A stretch of DNA of 64,000 nt, taken from the NCBI RefSeq assembly GCF_031085175.1, contig NZ_JAVHUY010000003.1:62001-126000 (forward strand). The letters run 5' to 3'. Numbering within the stretch: the first letter of the stretch is position 1; each line of letters opens with the position of its first letter. Under the pieces are notes generated by a model that had not been told where the DNA came from, did not search any database, and saw only the letters and a list, made by a program, of their open reading frames with translations. Shown in pieces: positions 26,456 to 34,900 of the stretch. The position numbers were made by a program, and so were the translations under genes. The DNA comes from Phytohabitans maris. Lineage in GTDB: Bacteria > Actinomycetota > Actinomycetes > Mycobacteriales > Micromonosporaceae.

Positions 26456-27811
26456 TCAGGTCCCCATCGCCAGCAGGCGTTGCCGTTCCGCGGCGCTGAC
26501 CAGCGGCGCGCGCGTGATCTTCGTGAGCGGGTCGGCGACGCCGGCCTCGACCAGCCGGACGAAGTGGTCCAGGAGCCGGTCCACGGTCGCCCGCTCGAAG
26601 AGGTCGGTGTCGTACCGGAAGACCGTGACGAGGGCCGACGCGTCCTGGGTGAACTCCACCGTCAGGTCGCACTGGCCTTCCATGTGCGGGATCTCCATAT
26701 AGGACAGCTTCCGGCCGGCCACGTGCATCACCTCGCCGGCGACCGCCCGCTCCAGCGTCGGGCCGAACCGGTCGGCGGCCACCATCGTCACCGCGATCCG
26801 GAAGAGCGGACCGGCCGCCTCCCGCGCCACCAGCGGGTACGGGTAGGCGGCGCCGGCCATCCCCCGCCGCACCTGGTGGTTGGCGGCGACCGCCGCGTCC
26901 GCGAACGTGGTCGAGCGGGCGAAGCGGGAGCGCAGCAGGATCGGGTTGACGTAGTAGCCGACCACCTCGCGGGCGGCGGCCCGCCGGGTCGAGGCGGGGC
27001 AGCCGACGGTGAAGTCCGGCTGGCCGGTGTGCCGGTAGAGCAGGCCCTGGAACGTGCCGAGCAGGAACGCGAACGGCGAGACGCCGATCCGCGCCGCGGT
27101 CGCCCGTAGCCCTTCGGCGACCTCGTCCGGCAGCCGCCGGGCCACGCTCGCCCCCTGGAACGACTGGAACGGCGGCCGGGGCCGGTCGGTCGGCAGCTCG
27201 GCGGGGACCGCGCCGGCGCACACCTCGCGCCAGTGCTCGGCCATCCGCTCCCCGCTCGGCGAGTCGAGCAGCCGCGCCTCGCGGGCCACGTGGTCGTCGT
27301 AGCTGGCCCGCACCGGCGGCAGGTCCGGCTCGCCGCCGGTCGCGTACGCCTCGTAGGCGGCGATGAGGTCGCGCCACAGCAGCCACTGCGACGTGGCGTC
27401 GGTGACGATGTGGTGGGTGACCATCAGGAACGCGGCGTCCTCCCGGCGGCGCAGCAGCACCGCGCGGAACGGCCGCGCCTCCCGGGTGAGCGCGAACGGC
27501 TCCCGGGTCACCTCCAGCACCATCTCCCAGAGCCGCTCGTCGTCGGCGTCCGGCACGTCGCGTACGTCCAGCCCGTCCGGCTCCGCCTCCCGTACGACCC
27601 GGCGGGGCCGCCCGTCCACCTCGACGAAGACGGAGCGGAGCCCGTCGTGCCGGGCGGAGAGGGCCCGCACCGCCCGCGCCAGTGCCGGCACGTCCGGCGC
27701 GGGCGCCATCCGGGCGCCACCCGCGAGGTTGTACGCCGCGCTGTCCGGAGCCAGCTTGTGCAGCAGCCACAGGGACTCCTGCCCCACCGACAGCGGCCTG
27801 GTCCCGTCCAT
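26456..27811 (-). CDS. Free-standing NRPS condensation domain
   Basis: 451 aa, a complete stand-alone C domain. The first core motif is in LSVGQESLWLLHKL, the active site is HHIVTDA (second His catalytic), and FTVGCPASTR and YYVNPILLRS lie in the latch and floor region. The gene follows the ACP gene by 2 bp. Because the NRPS at 19542-24428 begins with an adenylation domain and the ACP/FabH/FabG genes are adjacent, I infer that it transfers the acyl group from the ACP to the first amino acid, that is, it acts as a starter C domain in trans. Phylogeny would be needed to confirm the starter type. Confidence 0.93.
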   Translation of the reverse strand: MDGTRPLSVGQESLWLLHKLAPDSAAYNLAGGARMAPAPDVPALARAVRALSARHDGLRSVFVEVDGRPRRVVREAEPDGLDVRDVPDADDERLWEMVLEVTREPFALTREARPFRAVLLRRREDAAFLMVTHHIVTDATSQWLLWRDLIAAYEAYATGGEPDLPPVRASYDDHVAREARLLDSPSGERMAEHWREVCAGAVPAELPTDRPRPPFQSFQGASVARRLPDEVAEGLRATAARIGVSPFAFLLGTFQGLLYRHTGQPDFTVGCPASTRRAAAREVVGYYVNPILLRSRFARSTTFADAAVAANHQVRRGMAGAAYPYPLVAREAAGPLFRIAVTMVAADRFGPTLERAVAGEVMHVAGRKLSYMEIPHMEGQCDLTVEFTQDASALVTVFRYDTDLFERATVDRLLDHFVRLVEAGVADPLTKITRAPLVSAAERQRLLAMGT

Positions 27812-27813
27812 GG

Positions 27814-28059
27814 TCAGACGGCTGCCTTGCTGGTGTGGAGGAAGTCGGTCAGGTCGCGCACCCGCAGCAGCGACGCGACCGCGTCGTCGGGCACCTCCAG
27901 CTCGAACGTCCGCTCCACGGCCGCGAGCAGGTCGACCCGGGTGAGCGAGTCCATGCCGAGCCCCTCGAACGTGGAGTCCGGCGTGATGTCACCCTCCACG
28001 TCCGGCATCTCCTGCCGGATCAGGCGCACGACCTCGTTGGTGATCTCTTCCTGGCTCAT
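27814..28059 (-). CDS. Acyl carrier protein
   Basis: 81 aa with the phosphopantetheine motif GMDSLTRVD (Ser near residue 43) and an acidic ACP-like composition. It looks more like a fatty acid or polyketide ACP than a peptidyl carrier. It lies between fabH and the free C domain, so it most likely carries the acyl starter. The start ATG is chosen by length and by the typical N-terminal helix. Confidence 0.93.
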   Translation of the reverse strand: MSQEEITNEVVRLIRQEMPDVEGDITPDSTFEGLGMDSLTRVDLLAAVERTFELEVPDDAVASLLRVRDLTDFLHTSKAAV

Positions 28060-28091
28060 GTACGGTCCGTTCCTCTCGGTTTCGTGGGGTG

Positions 28092-29048
28092 TCACGGCAT
28101 GCGGATGATCTGGCCGGCGTAGGTGAGGCCCGCGCCGAAGCCCAGCAGCAGCACCCGGTCGCCGGGGCTGGTCCGGCCGGTCTCGTAGAGCCGGGACAGC
28201 GCCAGCGGCACCGAGGCGGCCGAGGTGTTGCCGGTGTCGACCACGTCGAACATGACGCGGTCCTTGGGGAACCCGAGCGTGCGGGTGAGCGTGTCGATGA
28301 TGCGGCGGTTGGCCTGGTGCGGCACGAACCAGTCCACTTCGGACAGCGAGATGCCGGCGGCGGCACAGGCGCGCTCGGCGACACCCGGCATGGTCGCGGT
28401 CGACCACTTGTAGACCAGCGGGCCGTCCATCGTCACGAACTCGCGGCCGTCCGGCATCTCGGTCAGCCCGAGCACCTTGTGCCGGCCGCCGTCGCTGCCC
28501 CACACGGTCGGGCCGATGGCGTCCTCCGTGGCGCGCGAGACCACGACCGCGCCGGCGCCGTCGCCGAAGATGACGAACGTGTCCGGGTCCTCCGGGTTGA
28601 TCCAGTCGCTGGTCCGCTCGACGCCGACCACGAGCACGTTGCGGGCGTCGCCGACGCGTACGGCGTTGGAGGCCATCGAGACCGAGTAGGTGAAGCCGGC
28701 GCAGACCGCGTTCAGGTCGTACGCGCCCGAGGCCGGCAGCCCGATCCGGGTGGCGACCTGCGGGCCGATGCCGGGCATGCGCTGGCGGCGGGTCGCGGTC
28801 GCCACGATCGTGAGGTCGATCTCGGCCGGGTCGACGTTCGCCATCGCGATCGCCTTCTGGCCGGCGTCGGCGGACATGGTGACCATGTCCTCCTCCGGCG
28901 TGGCGTGGTAGCGGGTCTTGATGCCGGTACGGGACTCGATCCACTCCGGGTCGACCGAGGTGCGCTTGGCGAGCTCCACGTTGGACACGAGGTTGGTCGG
29001 GCGGTACGCGGCGATCCCGGTGATCGCCGAGCCGTACGTCTGCTGCAT
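28092..29048 (-). CDS. fabH: Beta-ketoacyl-ACP synthase III (FabH type)
   Basis: 318 aa. Catalytic triad read as Cys116 (NAVCAGFT), His244 (PHQANRR) and Asn274 (GNTSAASVP). FabH condenses a short acyl-CoA with malonyl-ACP to a beta-ketoacyl-ACP. Beside fabG and a dedicated ACP but without dehydratase or enoyl reductase, it should yield a beta-hydroxyacyl starter after reduction. The operon context argues for a role in the peptide cap rather than bulk lipid synthesis. The primer cannot be read from sequence. Confidence 0.94.
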   Translation of the reverse strand: MQQTYGSAITGIAAYRPTNLVSNVELAKRTSVDPEWIESRTGIKTRYHATPEEDMVTMSADAGQKAIAMANVDPAEIDLTIVATATRRQRMPGIGPQVATRIGLPASGAYDLNAVCAGFTYSVSMASNAVRVGDARNVLVVGVERTSDWINPEDPDTFVIFGDGAGAVVVSRATEDAIGPTVWGSDGGRHKVLGLTEMPDGREFVTMDGPLVYKWSTATMPGVAERACAAAGISLSEVDWFVPHQANRRIIDTLTRTLGFPKDRVMFDVVDTGNTSAASVPLALSRLYETGRTSPGDRVLLLGFGAGLTYAGQIIRMP

Positions 29049-29062
29049 GTCGCTCCCTTGAG

Positions 29063-29806
29063 TCAGGTGGTGATGCCGCCGTCGACGCGGAACACCTGTC
29101 CGGTCACATAGGACGATCGCGGTGAGGCGAGGAAGGAGACCATGTCGGCGACCTCCTCGGCCGTGCCGAAGCGGCCCAGCAGGGTACGGCCGAGCAGCTC
29201 GGCGGCGACCTTCTCGGGCAGCTGGGTGGTCATGTCGGTGTCGATCAGTCCCGGCGCGACCACGTTGGCCCGGATGCCGTACCGGCCGACCTCGCGGGCC
29301 AGCGACTGGGTGAAGCCGACGATGCCGGCCTTGGACGCCGCGTAGTTGGTCTGGTTGGCGTTGCCGGACGCGGCGACCGACGACACCGTGACGACCGTGC
29401 CGCCCTTGCGGCGCATGAGCCGGCGGACCAGGGCCCGGCAGACGTGGTACGTGCCGTCCAGGTTGGTGCGCAGCACCGCGTCCCAGTCCTCGTCGGCCAT
29501 GAGGGCGAGGGGCCGGTCCCGGGTGATGCCGGCGCTGGTGACCACCGCGTGCACCGGACCCAGCTCCCGCTCGGTCTCCTCGACGAACGCGTGCGCCTCG
29601 GCGCGGTCCGCCACGTCGGCGGCGCGGGCCAGCACCCGGGCCCCGATCTGCTGGCACTCCTTGGCCAGCAGCTCGGCGGCCTCGGCGTTCGAGCGGTAGC
29701 AGAAGCTGACGTCGAAGCCGTCCTCGGCCAGGCGGCGCACCACGGCGCGGCCGATGCCGCGCGTGCCACCGGTGACGAGCGCGACCGGACGATCGTTGTC
29801 GGGCAT
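29063..29806 (-). CDS. fabG: 3-oxoacyl-ACP reductase (FabG type)
   Basis: 247-aa classical short-chain dehydrogenase: NADP-binding TGGTRGIG (12-19), NAG-like SAGIT, catalytic Ser142/143, Tyr155 and Lys159 (YAASK), and the family C-terminus SSYVTGQVFRVDGG. It is the first gene of the NRPS operon and is 14 bp upstream of fabH. It likely reduces the FabH product on the ACP. A palindrome and a pair of 19-bp direct repeats lie just upstream and probably control the whole operon. Confidence 0.94.
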   Translation of the reverse strand: MPDNDRPVALVTGGTRGIGRAVVRRLAEDGFDVSFCYRSNAEAAELLAKECQQIGARVLARAADVADRAEAHAFVEETERELGPVHAVVTSAGITRDRPLALMADEDWDAVLRTNLDGTYHVCRALVRRLMRRKGGTVVTVSSVAASGNANQTNYAASKAGIVGFTQSLAREVGRYGIRANVVAPGLIDTDMTTQLPEKVAAELLGRTLLGRFGTAEEVADMVSFLASPRSSYVTGQVFRVDGGITT

Positions 29807-29829
29807 GGGCCAAAGGCTGCCGCCGGGGC

Positions 29830-29846
29830 CTATACCTTCTCTATAA
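29830..29846 (-). promoter_or_regulatory. CTATA-N7-TATAA palindrome upstream of fabG
   Basis: Same arrangement and almost the same distance from the start codon (23 bp) as at mbtH (22 bp). On the minus strand 13 of 17 positions agree with the mbtH site. The TATAGG half closest to the gene may be the -10 box. Confidence 0.55.
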
Positions 29847-29890
29847 GGGTCCTACTATCCCGCGCTACGTGGGGTCCTACCATCCCGCGC
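29847..29890 (-). repeat. Two 19-bp direct repeats upstream of fabG
   Basis: GCGCGGGATxGTAGGACCC on the minus strand, at 29872-29890 and 29847-29865, 18/19 identical with a 25-bp period. They directly adjoin the palindrome, where a -35 region would be. The position fits activator sites such as those of SARP proteins, though the period is not the usual 11 or 22 bp. Confidence 0.6.
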
Positions 29891-29893
29891 CGC

Positions 29894-30397
29894 CTACGAG
29901 GCCAGCCCCATCGCGTCGGCCCGGATCAGCTCGCAGACGAAGAAGCCGCTGTCGGTGTCGCGGACGTGGATGTAGACCACCGAGGGGCGCACGAAGATGC
30001 GCGCGATGGCCGGCTCGAGCTCGGCGAAGGTGGCCGGCCGCTCCTCGGCGATGAGCTCGCGGCCGGCGCCGTAGCCGTCCAGGGTCATCGGCAGCCCGGC
30101 CAGCTCGGGCGGCACGCGCTGTCCGTTGTAGACACCGCACGCTCCCTCGTGGATCTGCACCGGGCTGGGCAGGGGAAACGAGTGGTGGCGGCGGAACGGG
30201 TCGTAGGTGAACAGGATGCGCCGCTCCACCCCCACCCGGAACGGCCGCAGGCAGACCCGGCACGGCCCCGGCGCGTCGGCGATGTCGACGTACGCCGGGT
30301 GGCGGTACTCCGGCGCCCGAAGGCTGCCGCGCACCGTCCAGGCGAGCTCCTCGTCGAGCGGAATGACGCGATAGGCGGCCACCGAGCTGCTCCTCAC
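29894..30397 (-). CDS. DUF1203-family protein
   Basis: 167 aa. The family pattern is visible: a central CRVCLR pair of Cys, then RRILFTYDPF and a C-terminal strand-rich part ending in VYIHVRDTDSGFFVCELIR. The function is unknown. It lies between the fabG operon and the thioesterase gene, on the same strand. Its upstream region carries an exact copy of the 17-bp element also found before the sensor kinase operon, so it may respond to the same signal. Whether it belongs to the peptide pathway is unclear. Confidence 0.8.
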   Translation of the reverse strand: MRSSSVAAYRVIPLDEELAWTVRGSLRAPEYRHPAYVDIADAPGPCRVCLRPFRVGVERRILFTYDPFRRHHSFPLPSPVQIHEGACGVYNGQRVPPELAGLPMTLDGYGAGRELIAEERPATFAELEPAIARIFVRPSVVYIHVRDTDSGFFVCELIRADAMGLAS

Positions 30398-30470
30398 CCA
30401 AGCCGTAGTGACCCGGTGACGCTATTCCCTACGGCGAGGGCGACACCAGGACGTAAGCACCCGGATCGGA

Positions 30471-30487
30471 CTGCACCTAGCACCACC
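30471..30487 (-). promoter_or_regulatory. Shared promoter element, copy 2 (before the DUF1203 gene)
   Basis: Exact copy of the 17-mer at 15324-15340, located 74-90 bp before the DUF1203 start, followed on the minus strand by the same CGGGT...GTCCTGGT pattern. The gap 30398-30560 holds nothing else I can assign. Confidence 0.6.
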
Positions 30488-30560
30488 CCGCAGTCGGGCA
30501 CCAGCGCTACTGACTTCCGGTCCGCGGGCCGGCACCCTGGGTCGCATGCTCTCCGAGCGC

Positions 30561-31304
30561 TCAGGCACGCAGCGCCGCGGCGTCCAGCCGCCCGGCGACG
30601 TCGGCCACGAGCGCGGGCTCGCACTCGACGAGGTAGAAGTGGTCGCCGGGGAAGACCCGCTGGGCGTAGCCGCCCGCGGTCAGCTCGGCCCACGCGGGCA
30701 GCGCCCGCACGCCGCAGGCCGGGTCGCGGTCCCCGCCGTAGGCGACGATGCCGGCGCGCACCCGCCGCCGGTCGAAGGCGTGCGTCTCCAGCAGGCGGTA
30801 GTCGTCGCGCAGCGCCGGCAGCACCAGCGCCCGCAGGTCCGGGTCGGCGAAGACCAGCGGGTCGGGGTTTCCCAGGCGCTCGACCTCGGCGAGCAGCCCC
30901 GCCTCGTCGGCCAGGTGCAGGGCGGTGGGCTCGGCGCGGTGCGGCGCGGGGCGGCCGGAGACCAGCAGCCGCGTGGGCGACACGCCGTGCCGCTCCTCGA
31001 GCCGGCTGGTCACCTCGAAGGCGAGCAGCGCGCCCATGCTGTGGCCGAACAGAGCGATCGGCTTGTCGAGCAGTGGCACGATGGCGCCGGTGATCTCGTC
31101 GGCCAGCTCCGCGAGCGAGGCGGGAAACGGGTCCACGAGCCGGTCCTGCCGCCCGGCGTACCGGATCGCCACCACCTCGACGCCGGGTAGCCGGTCGGCC
31201 CAGGTCCGGAAGAACGTGGCCGTGCCGCCCGCGTGCGGAAAGCAGACCAGGCGAGCGGAGGGAGCGCGCAGGGGTCGAAGCACCCGGTAGGACCGGTCGG
31301 CCAA
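30561..31304 (-). CDS. Type II thioesterase
   Basis: 247 aa of the GrsT/RifR type: VCFPHAGG oxyanion motif, catalytic Ser in GHSMG, Asp in the YGGDRDP segment and His in GDHFYL. Such enzymes remove wrong or stalled acyl groups from NRPS carrier domains. I chose the TTG at 31304 because AAGGAG lies 9 nt before it and the protein then starts a few residues before the conserved region. Longer versions from in-frame starts up to 31439 are possible but have poor ribosome sites. It may also be the only thioesterase visible, since the NRPS 3' end is outside the window. Confidence 0.93.
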   Translation of the reverse strand: MADRSYRVLRPLRAPSARLVCFPHAGGTATFFRTWADRLPGVEVVAIRYAGRQDRLVDPFPASLAELADEITGAIVPLLDKPIALFGHSMGALLAFEVTSRLEERHGVSPTRLLVSGRPAPHRAEPTALHLADEAGLLAEVERLGNPDPLVFADPDLRALVLPALRDDYRLLETHAFDRRRVRAGIVAYGGDRDPACGVRALPAWAELTAGGYAQRVFPGDHFYLVECEPALVADVAGRLDAAALRA

Positions 31305-31747
31305 CTCGTCCAACTCCTTCTGCGTGAGACATGCGCCACAATTCTTCGCGCGGCCGGGAAAGCATTCCCGCGCCATTCGAAGGCCCATAAAAGCACGCGC
31401 GAACGCGGGTCGCAACATCCGCATATGCAAGTCGCACACCGCCGGTACGCGCTCCGCGTACCGGCTTTCGATGTCGCTACCCCTGCCGCAGATACGTCGG
31501 ACTTCCGACGCTTATCAAATCGCATTGGACTGCTGCAGATTAAAAGCCGAATCCGAACCCTTTTCGCGTCCCGGCAATTGGTCGGCCGCCCACGGTACCT
31601 GCTCGCATCGCAAAGGAGTCGATCCGCCTAATCGGGACACTTCAGCGCGACTGTCCGCCCGATTTGCCGACTAAAGAGCCATATTGCAGCCGCCCGCTAC
31701 GCTCCCCCACGTGTCGAGCGTGTTACCTCAAGCTTTTACGTAGTTCG

Positions 31748-31776
31748 TTGACACTGCGCAAGCACGCACCTACATT
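31748..31776 (+). promoter_or_regulatory. Predicted promoter of the SARP regulator
   Basis: TTGACA (31748-31753), a 17-bp spacer, then TACATT (31771-31776): a near-consensus vegetative promoter. It would give a leader of about 150 nt before the regulator start at 31937. Confidence 0.6.
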
Positions 31777-31808
31777 CGTCGCGGGAACGACTTGAAACCG
31801 GGGGACTC

Positions 31809-31886
31809 ATGTGTTCAGTGGCATCGCTCGCCGTCATTTATCGCAGGCACGCTGTTTCGACAGATGTCATCAGCCATTCAATCTGA
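31809..31886 (+). CDS. Possible 25-codon leader ORF upstream of the SARP gene
   Basis: ATG preceded by GGGGGACTC, reading MCSVASLAVIYRRHAVSTDV then ISHSI and stop. It lies inside the predicted leader and ends 50 bp before the regulator start. It may be a translated upstream ORF or chance; no family was recognised. Confidence 0.25.
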   Translation: MCSVASLAVIYRRHAVSTDVISHSI

Positions 31887-31936
31887 GCGACCGTCCCGGA
31901 GTCTGACACCGATGCTCCGACGTGGAGGGAGGCCAG

Positions 31937-34900
31937 ATGGAGCTTCGCATTCTCGGACCTGTCGAGATTTGGACCGATGACGACCGCAACTCGCTGGACG
32001 GCTCGAAGCAGCGCACGGTGCTGGCGGCACTGCTGCTGGCGCGCCAGCGGATGATCTCGGATCACCAGCTCAGCGCGCTGCTGTGGGGTGCCGACCCGCC
32101 CGCGACGATGAACGCGCAGATCTACACGTACATCTCGCGGCTGCGCAAGCTGCTGGGCGACGGCGCCTCGATCGTCCGGCAGCGCCCGGGCTACCTGCTG
32201 CGGATCGGCACCGCCCGCTTCGACTTCGCCGACTTCGAGCGGCACACGCGGCTGGGTCGGGCGGCGCTCAAGGAGCAGCGGTACGCCGACGCCGCCGGGC
32301 ATTTCCGGGCCGGGCTCACGCTGTGGCGCGGGCCGGCGTTGACCGACGTCACCGAGTTCCTCGCGGACGTCGAGCTGCCCCGGCTGGAGGAGGCCCGGAT
32401 GGCCGCGCTGGAGAGCCGGATCGAGGCGGACCTCGCGCTCGGCCGGCACACCCAGCTGGTCGCCGAGCTGACCGGGCTCGTGGCGGCGTACCCGCTCGCC
32501 GAGCGCCTGCGCGCGCAGCTGATGCTCGCGCTCTTCCGCTCCGACCGGCAGGCCGACGCGCTCGCCGTGTACCAGACCGGCCGGCGGATCCTCGCCGACG
32601 AGCTGGGCGTCGACCCGGGGCCCGCGCTCTCCAAGGCGCAATGGGAGGTCCTGGCCGGCGAGGTGCCGGCGGCGCCGGCGGCCGAGCCGCGCGGGGTGGG
32701 CGGTTGGACCCGCCCCCGCCCCGCGATGCTCCCCGCCGACATCGCCGACTTCAGCGGCCGGCCGGCCGAGGTGGAGCAGCTGCGGGGGCTGCTCGGCCAC
32801 GGCCGCCCGGACGGTGCCGGCCGCCCGGCCGTCGCGGTGGTGCACGGCATGCCGGGCGTGGGCAAGAGCGCGCTCGCCGTGCACGCGCTGCACGGGCGGG
32901 TCGACGACTTCCCGGACGGGCAGCTCTACGCCGACCTCGGCGGCTCCACCGGCCGTCCGGCCGCGCCCGCCGACGTGCTGGCCGGCTTCCTGGCGGCGCT
33001 CGGCGTGCTGCCCGCCGCGATTCCCGCCGACGAGGCCGGCCGGGTGCAGCTCTACCGCAGCCAGCTCGCGTCCCGCCGGGTGCTCGTCCTGCTCGACGAC
33101 GCCGTCGACGGCCGGCAGGTGCGGTCGCTGCTGCCGGGTGGCGCCGCCTGCGCGGTCGTGGTCACCAGCCGGTCCCGGCTCAGCACCCTGGCCGGCGTCC
33201 GCGCGCTGCGCCTGGATCCGCTCCCCACCCCGGCGGCCGAGGAGCTGGTACGCGCCGCCGTCGGGGCCGAGCGGGTGGCCGGTCACGGGTGCGCGCTGCA
33301 CCGCCTCGTCCAGCTCTGCGGCGGGCTGCCGCTGGCGCTGCGCGCCGTCACGGCCCGCCTGCTGAGCCGGCCGCACTGGCCGCTGGCCCGGCTCGCCGAC
33401 CGGATGGCGGACGACGAGCGCACCCTCGACGAGCTGCGGCTCGGCGAGATCGACGTGCGGAGCAGCCTGGAGACCGGGTACCGCGGGCTGAGCGAGCCGG
33501 CCGGTGCCGCGCTGCGGCGGCTGGCCCTGCTCGACGTCGACGCGCTGCCCGCCTGGGTCTCCGCGGCCGTGCTCGGCGTCGCCGAGGAGCGGGGCGAGGA
33601 CGCCACCGCCGAGCTGGTCGAGGCCAACCTGCTCGACATCGACGTCACCGCCGGCGGTCCGCGCTACCGCATCCACCCGCTGGTGCGCCGGTTCGCCCGG
33701 GAGCGGGCGCTGGCCGACGACCCGCCGGCCGAGCGGGCCGCCTCGGTCGACCGCGCCCTCGGCGCCTGGCTGTGGCTGGCCGGCGAGGCGGACCGCCGGC
33801 TGCCCGACCGGGAGGCGCCGACCGAGCGGCGGCCGCGGCTCGCCACCGGCGTCACGGCCCGCTGGCGGATCGGCGCCCGGCTCGCCAAGGCGGTCGGCGC
33901 CGCGCCGCTGGACTGGTTCGTGGCGGAGAGCCCGACCCTGCGCGACCTGGTCCGGCAGGCCGCCGCGGCCGGGCGGCCGCACGCCGCCTGGGAGATCGCC
34001 CACGCGTCGGCCAACTTCTTCGAGATCGGCGGCCGGTACGAGGAGTGGCACGGCACCCACCAGCGGGCGCTGACCGCGGTGCGGGCCGGCGGCGACGAGT
34101 TCGGCGAGGCGGTGGTGCTGCTCGGGCTGGCCCGGCTCTCCGCCTCCCTCGACGACGTCGGCGCCCGCCTCACGTACGCGGACCGCGCCGCCCGCCTCTT
34201 CCGCGCCGCCGGCGACCACGGGCGGGAGGCCGAGGCGCTCGCGCACGTCGGCGCCGCGTACCGGCTGACCGGCCACTTCGAGCGGGCCGACGGGCACCTG
34301 GCCCGGGCGGTCGAGCTCGCCGCCTCCGCCGGTGACCCGGGTGCCCGGGCGGTGACCCACAAGGCGGTCGGCGACCTCCTCTTCGACCAGGAGCGGCTGC
34401 CGGCCGCCGCCGAGGAGTACGCGCACGCGCTGTGCCTGTGGCGCGGCCTGGGTCACCGGCGCCACGTGGCGGCGGTGTCACGCCGGCTCGGCAAGGTGGA
34501 GCGCGAGCGCGGCCAGTACGACGAGGCGGCGGTGCGCTTCGGGGAGGCGGCCGGGCTGGCAACGGCGATGGGCGACCGGGCCCTGGCCGCGGCGGTGCAG
34601 GTCGGGCAGGGGCAGCTCGCCCAGTCCGCCGGCCAGGCCAACGCCGCGCGGCAGGCGTTCACCCAGGCCATCCGGGCGTTCGACACGCTCGGGCTGGCCC
34701 GCCGTTCCGGGCACGCGGCCGCGCTGCAGGGCCTCGGCGAGCTGGCGCTGGCCGAGGGGCGGGTGGCCGCGGCCGGGCAGATGCTGGCCGACGCGGCGGA
34801 CGTGTGGCGGTGCCTGGCGATGCCGTTGCGGCAGGCGCGTGCCCTCGCCGCGCTCGGCGACGCCCAGGTGGCCTCCGGACACTTCGAGGACGCGGTGGCG

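Larger units (their letters stand above)
31305..31936. other. Divergent intergenic region between thioesterase and SARP genes
   Basis: About 630 bp with noticeably lower G+C than its surroundings and no convincing gene. It must hold the thioesterase promoter on the minus strand and the regulator promoter on the plus strand (31748-31776). No copy of the cluster palindrome was found here. Confidence 0.7.

Noticed and set aside
31376-31439. Longer starts for the type II thioesterase.
   Set aside because: They add residues without family similarity and lack a ribosome site, whereas TTG 31304 has AAGGAG at 9-nt spacing.
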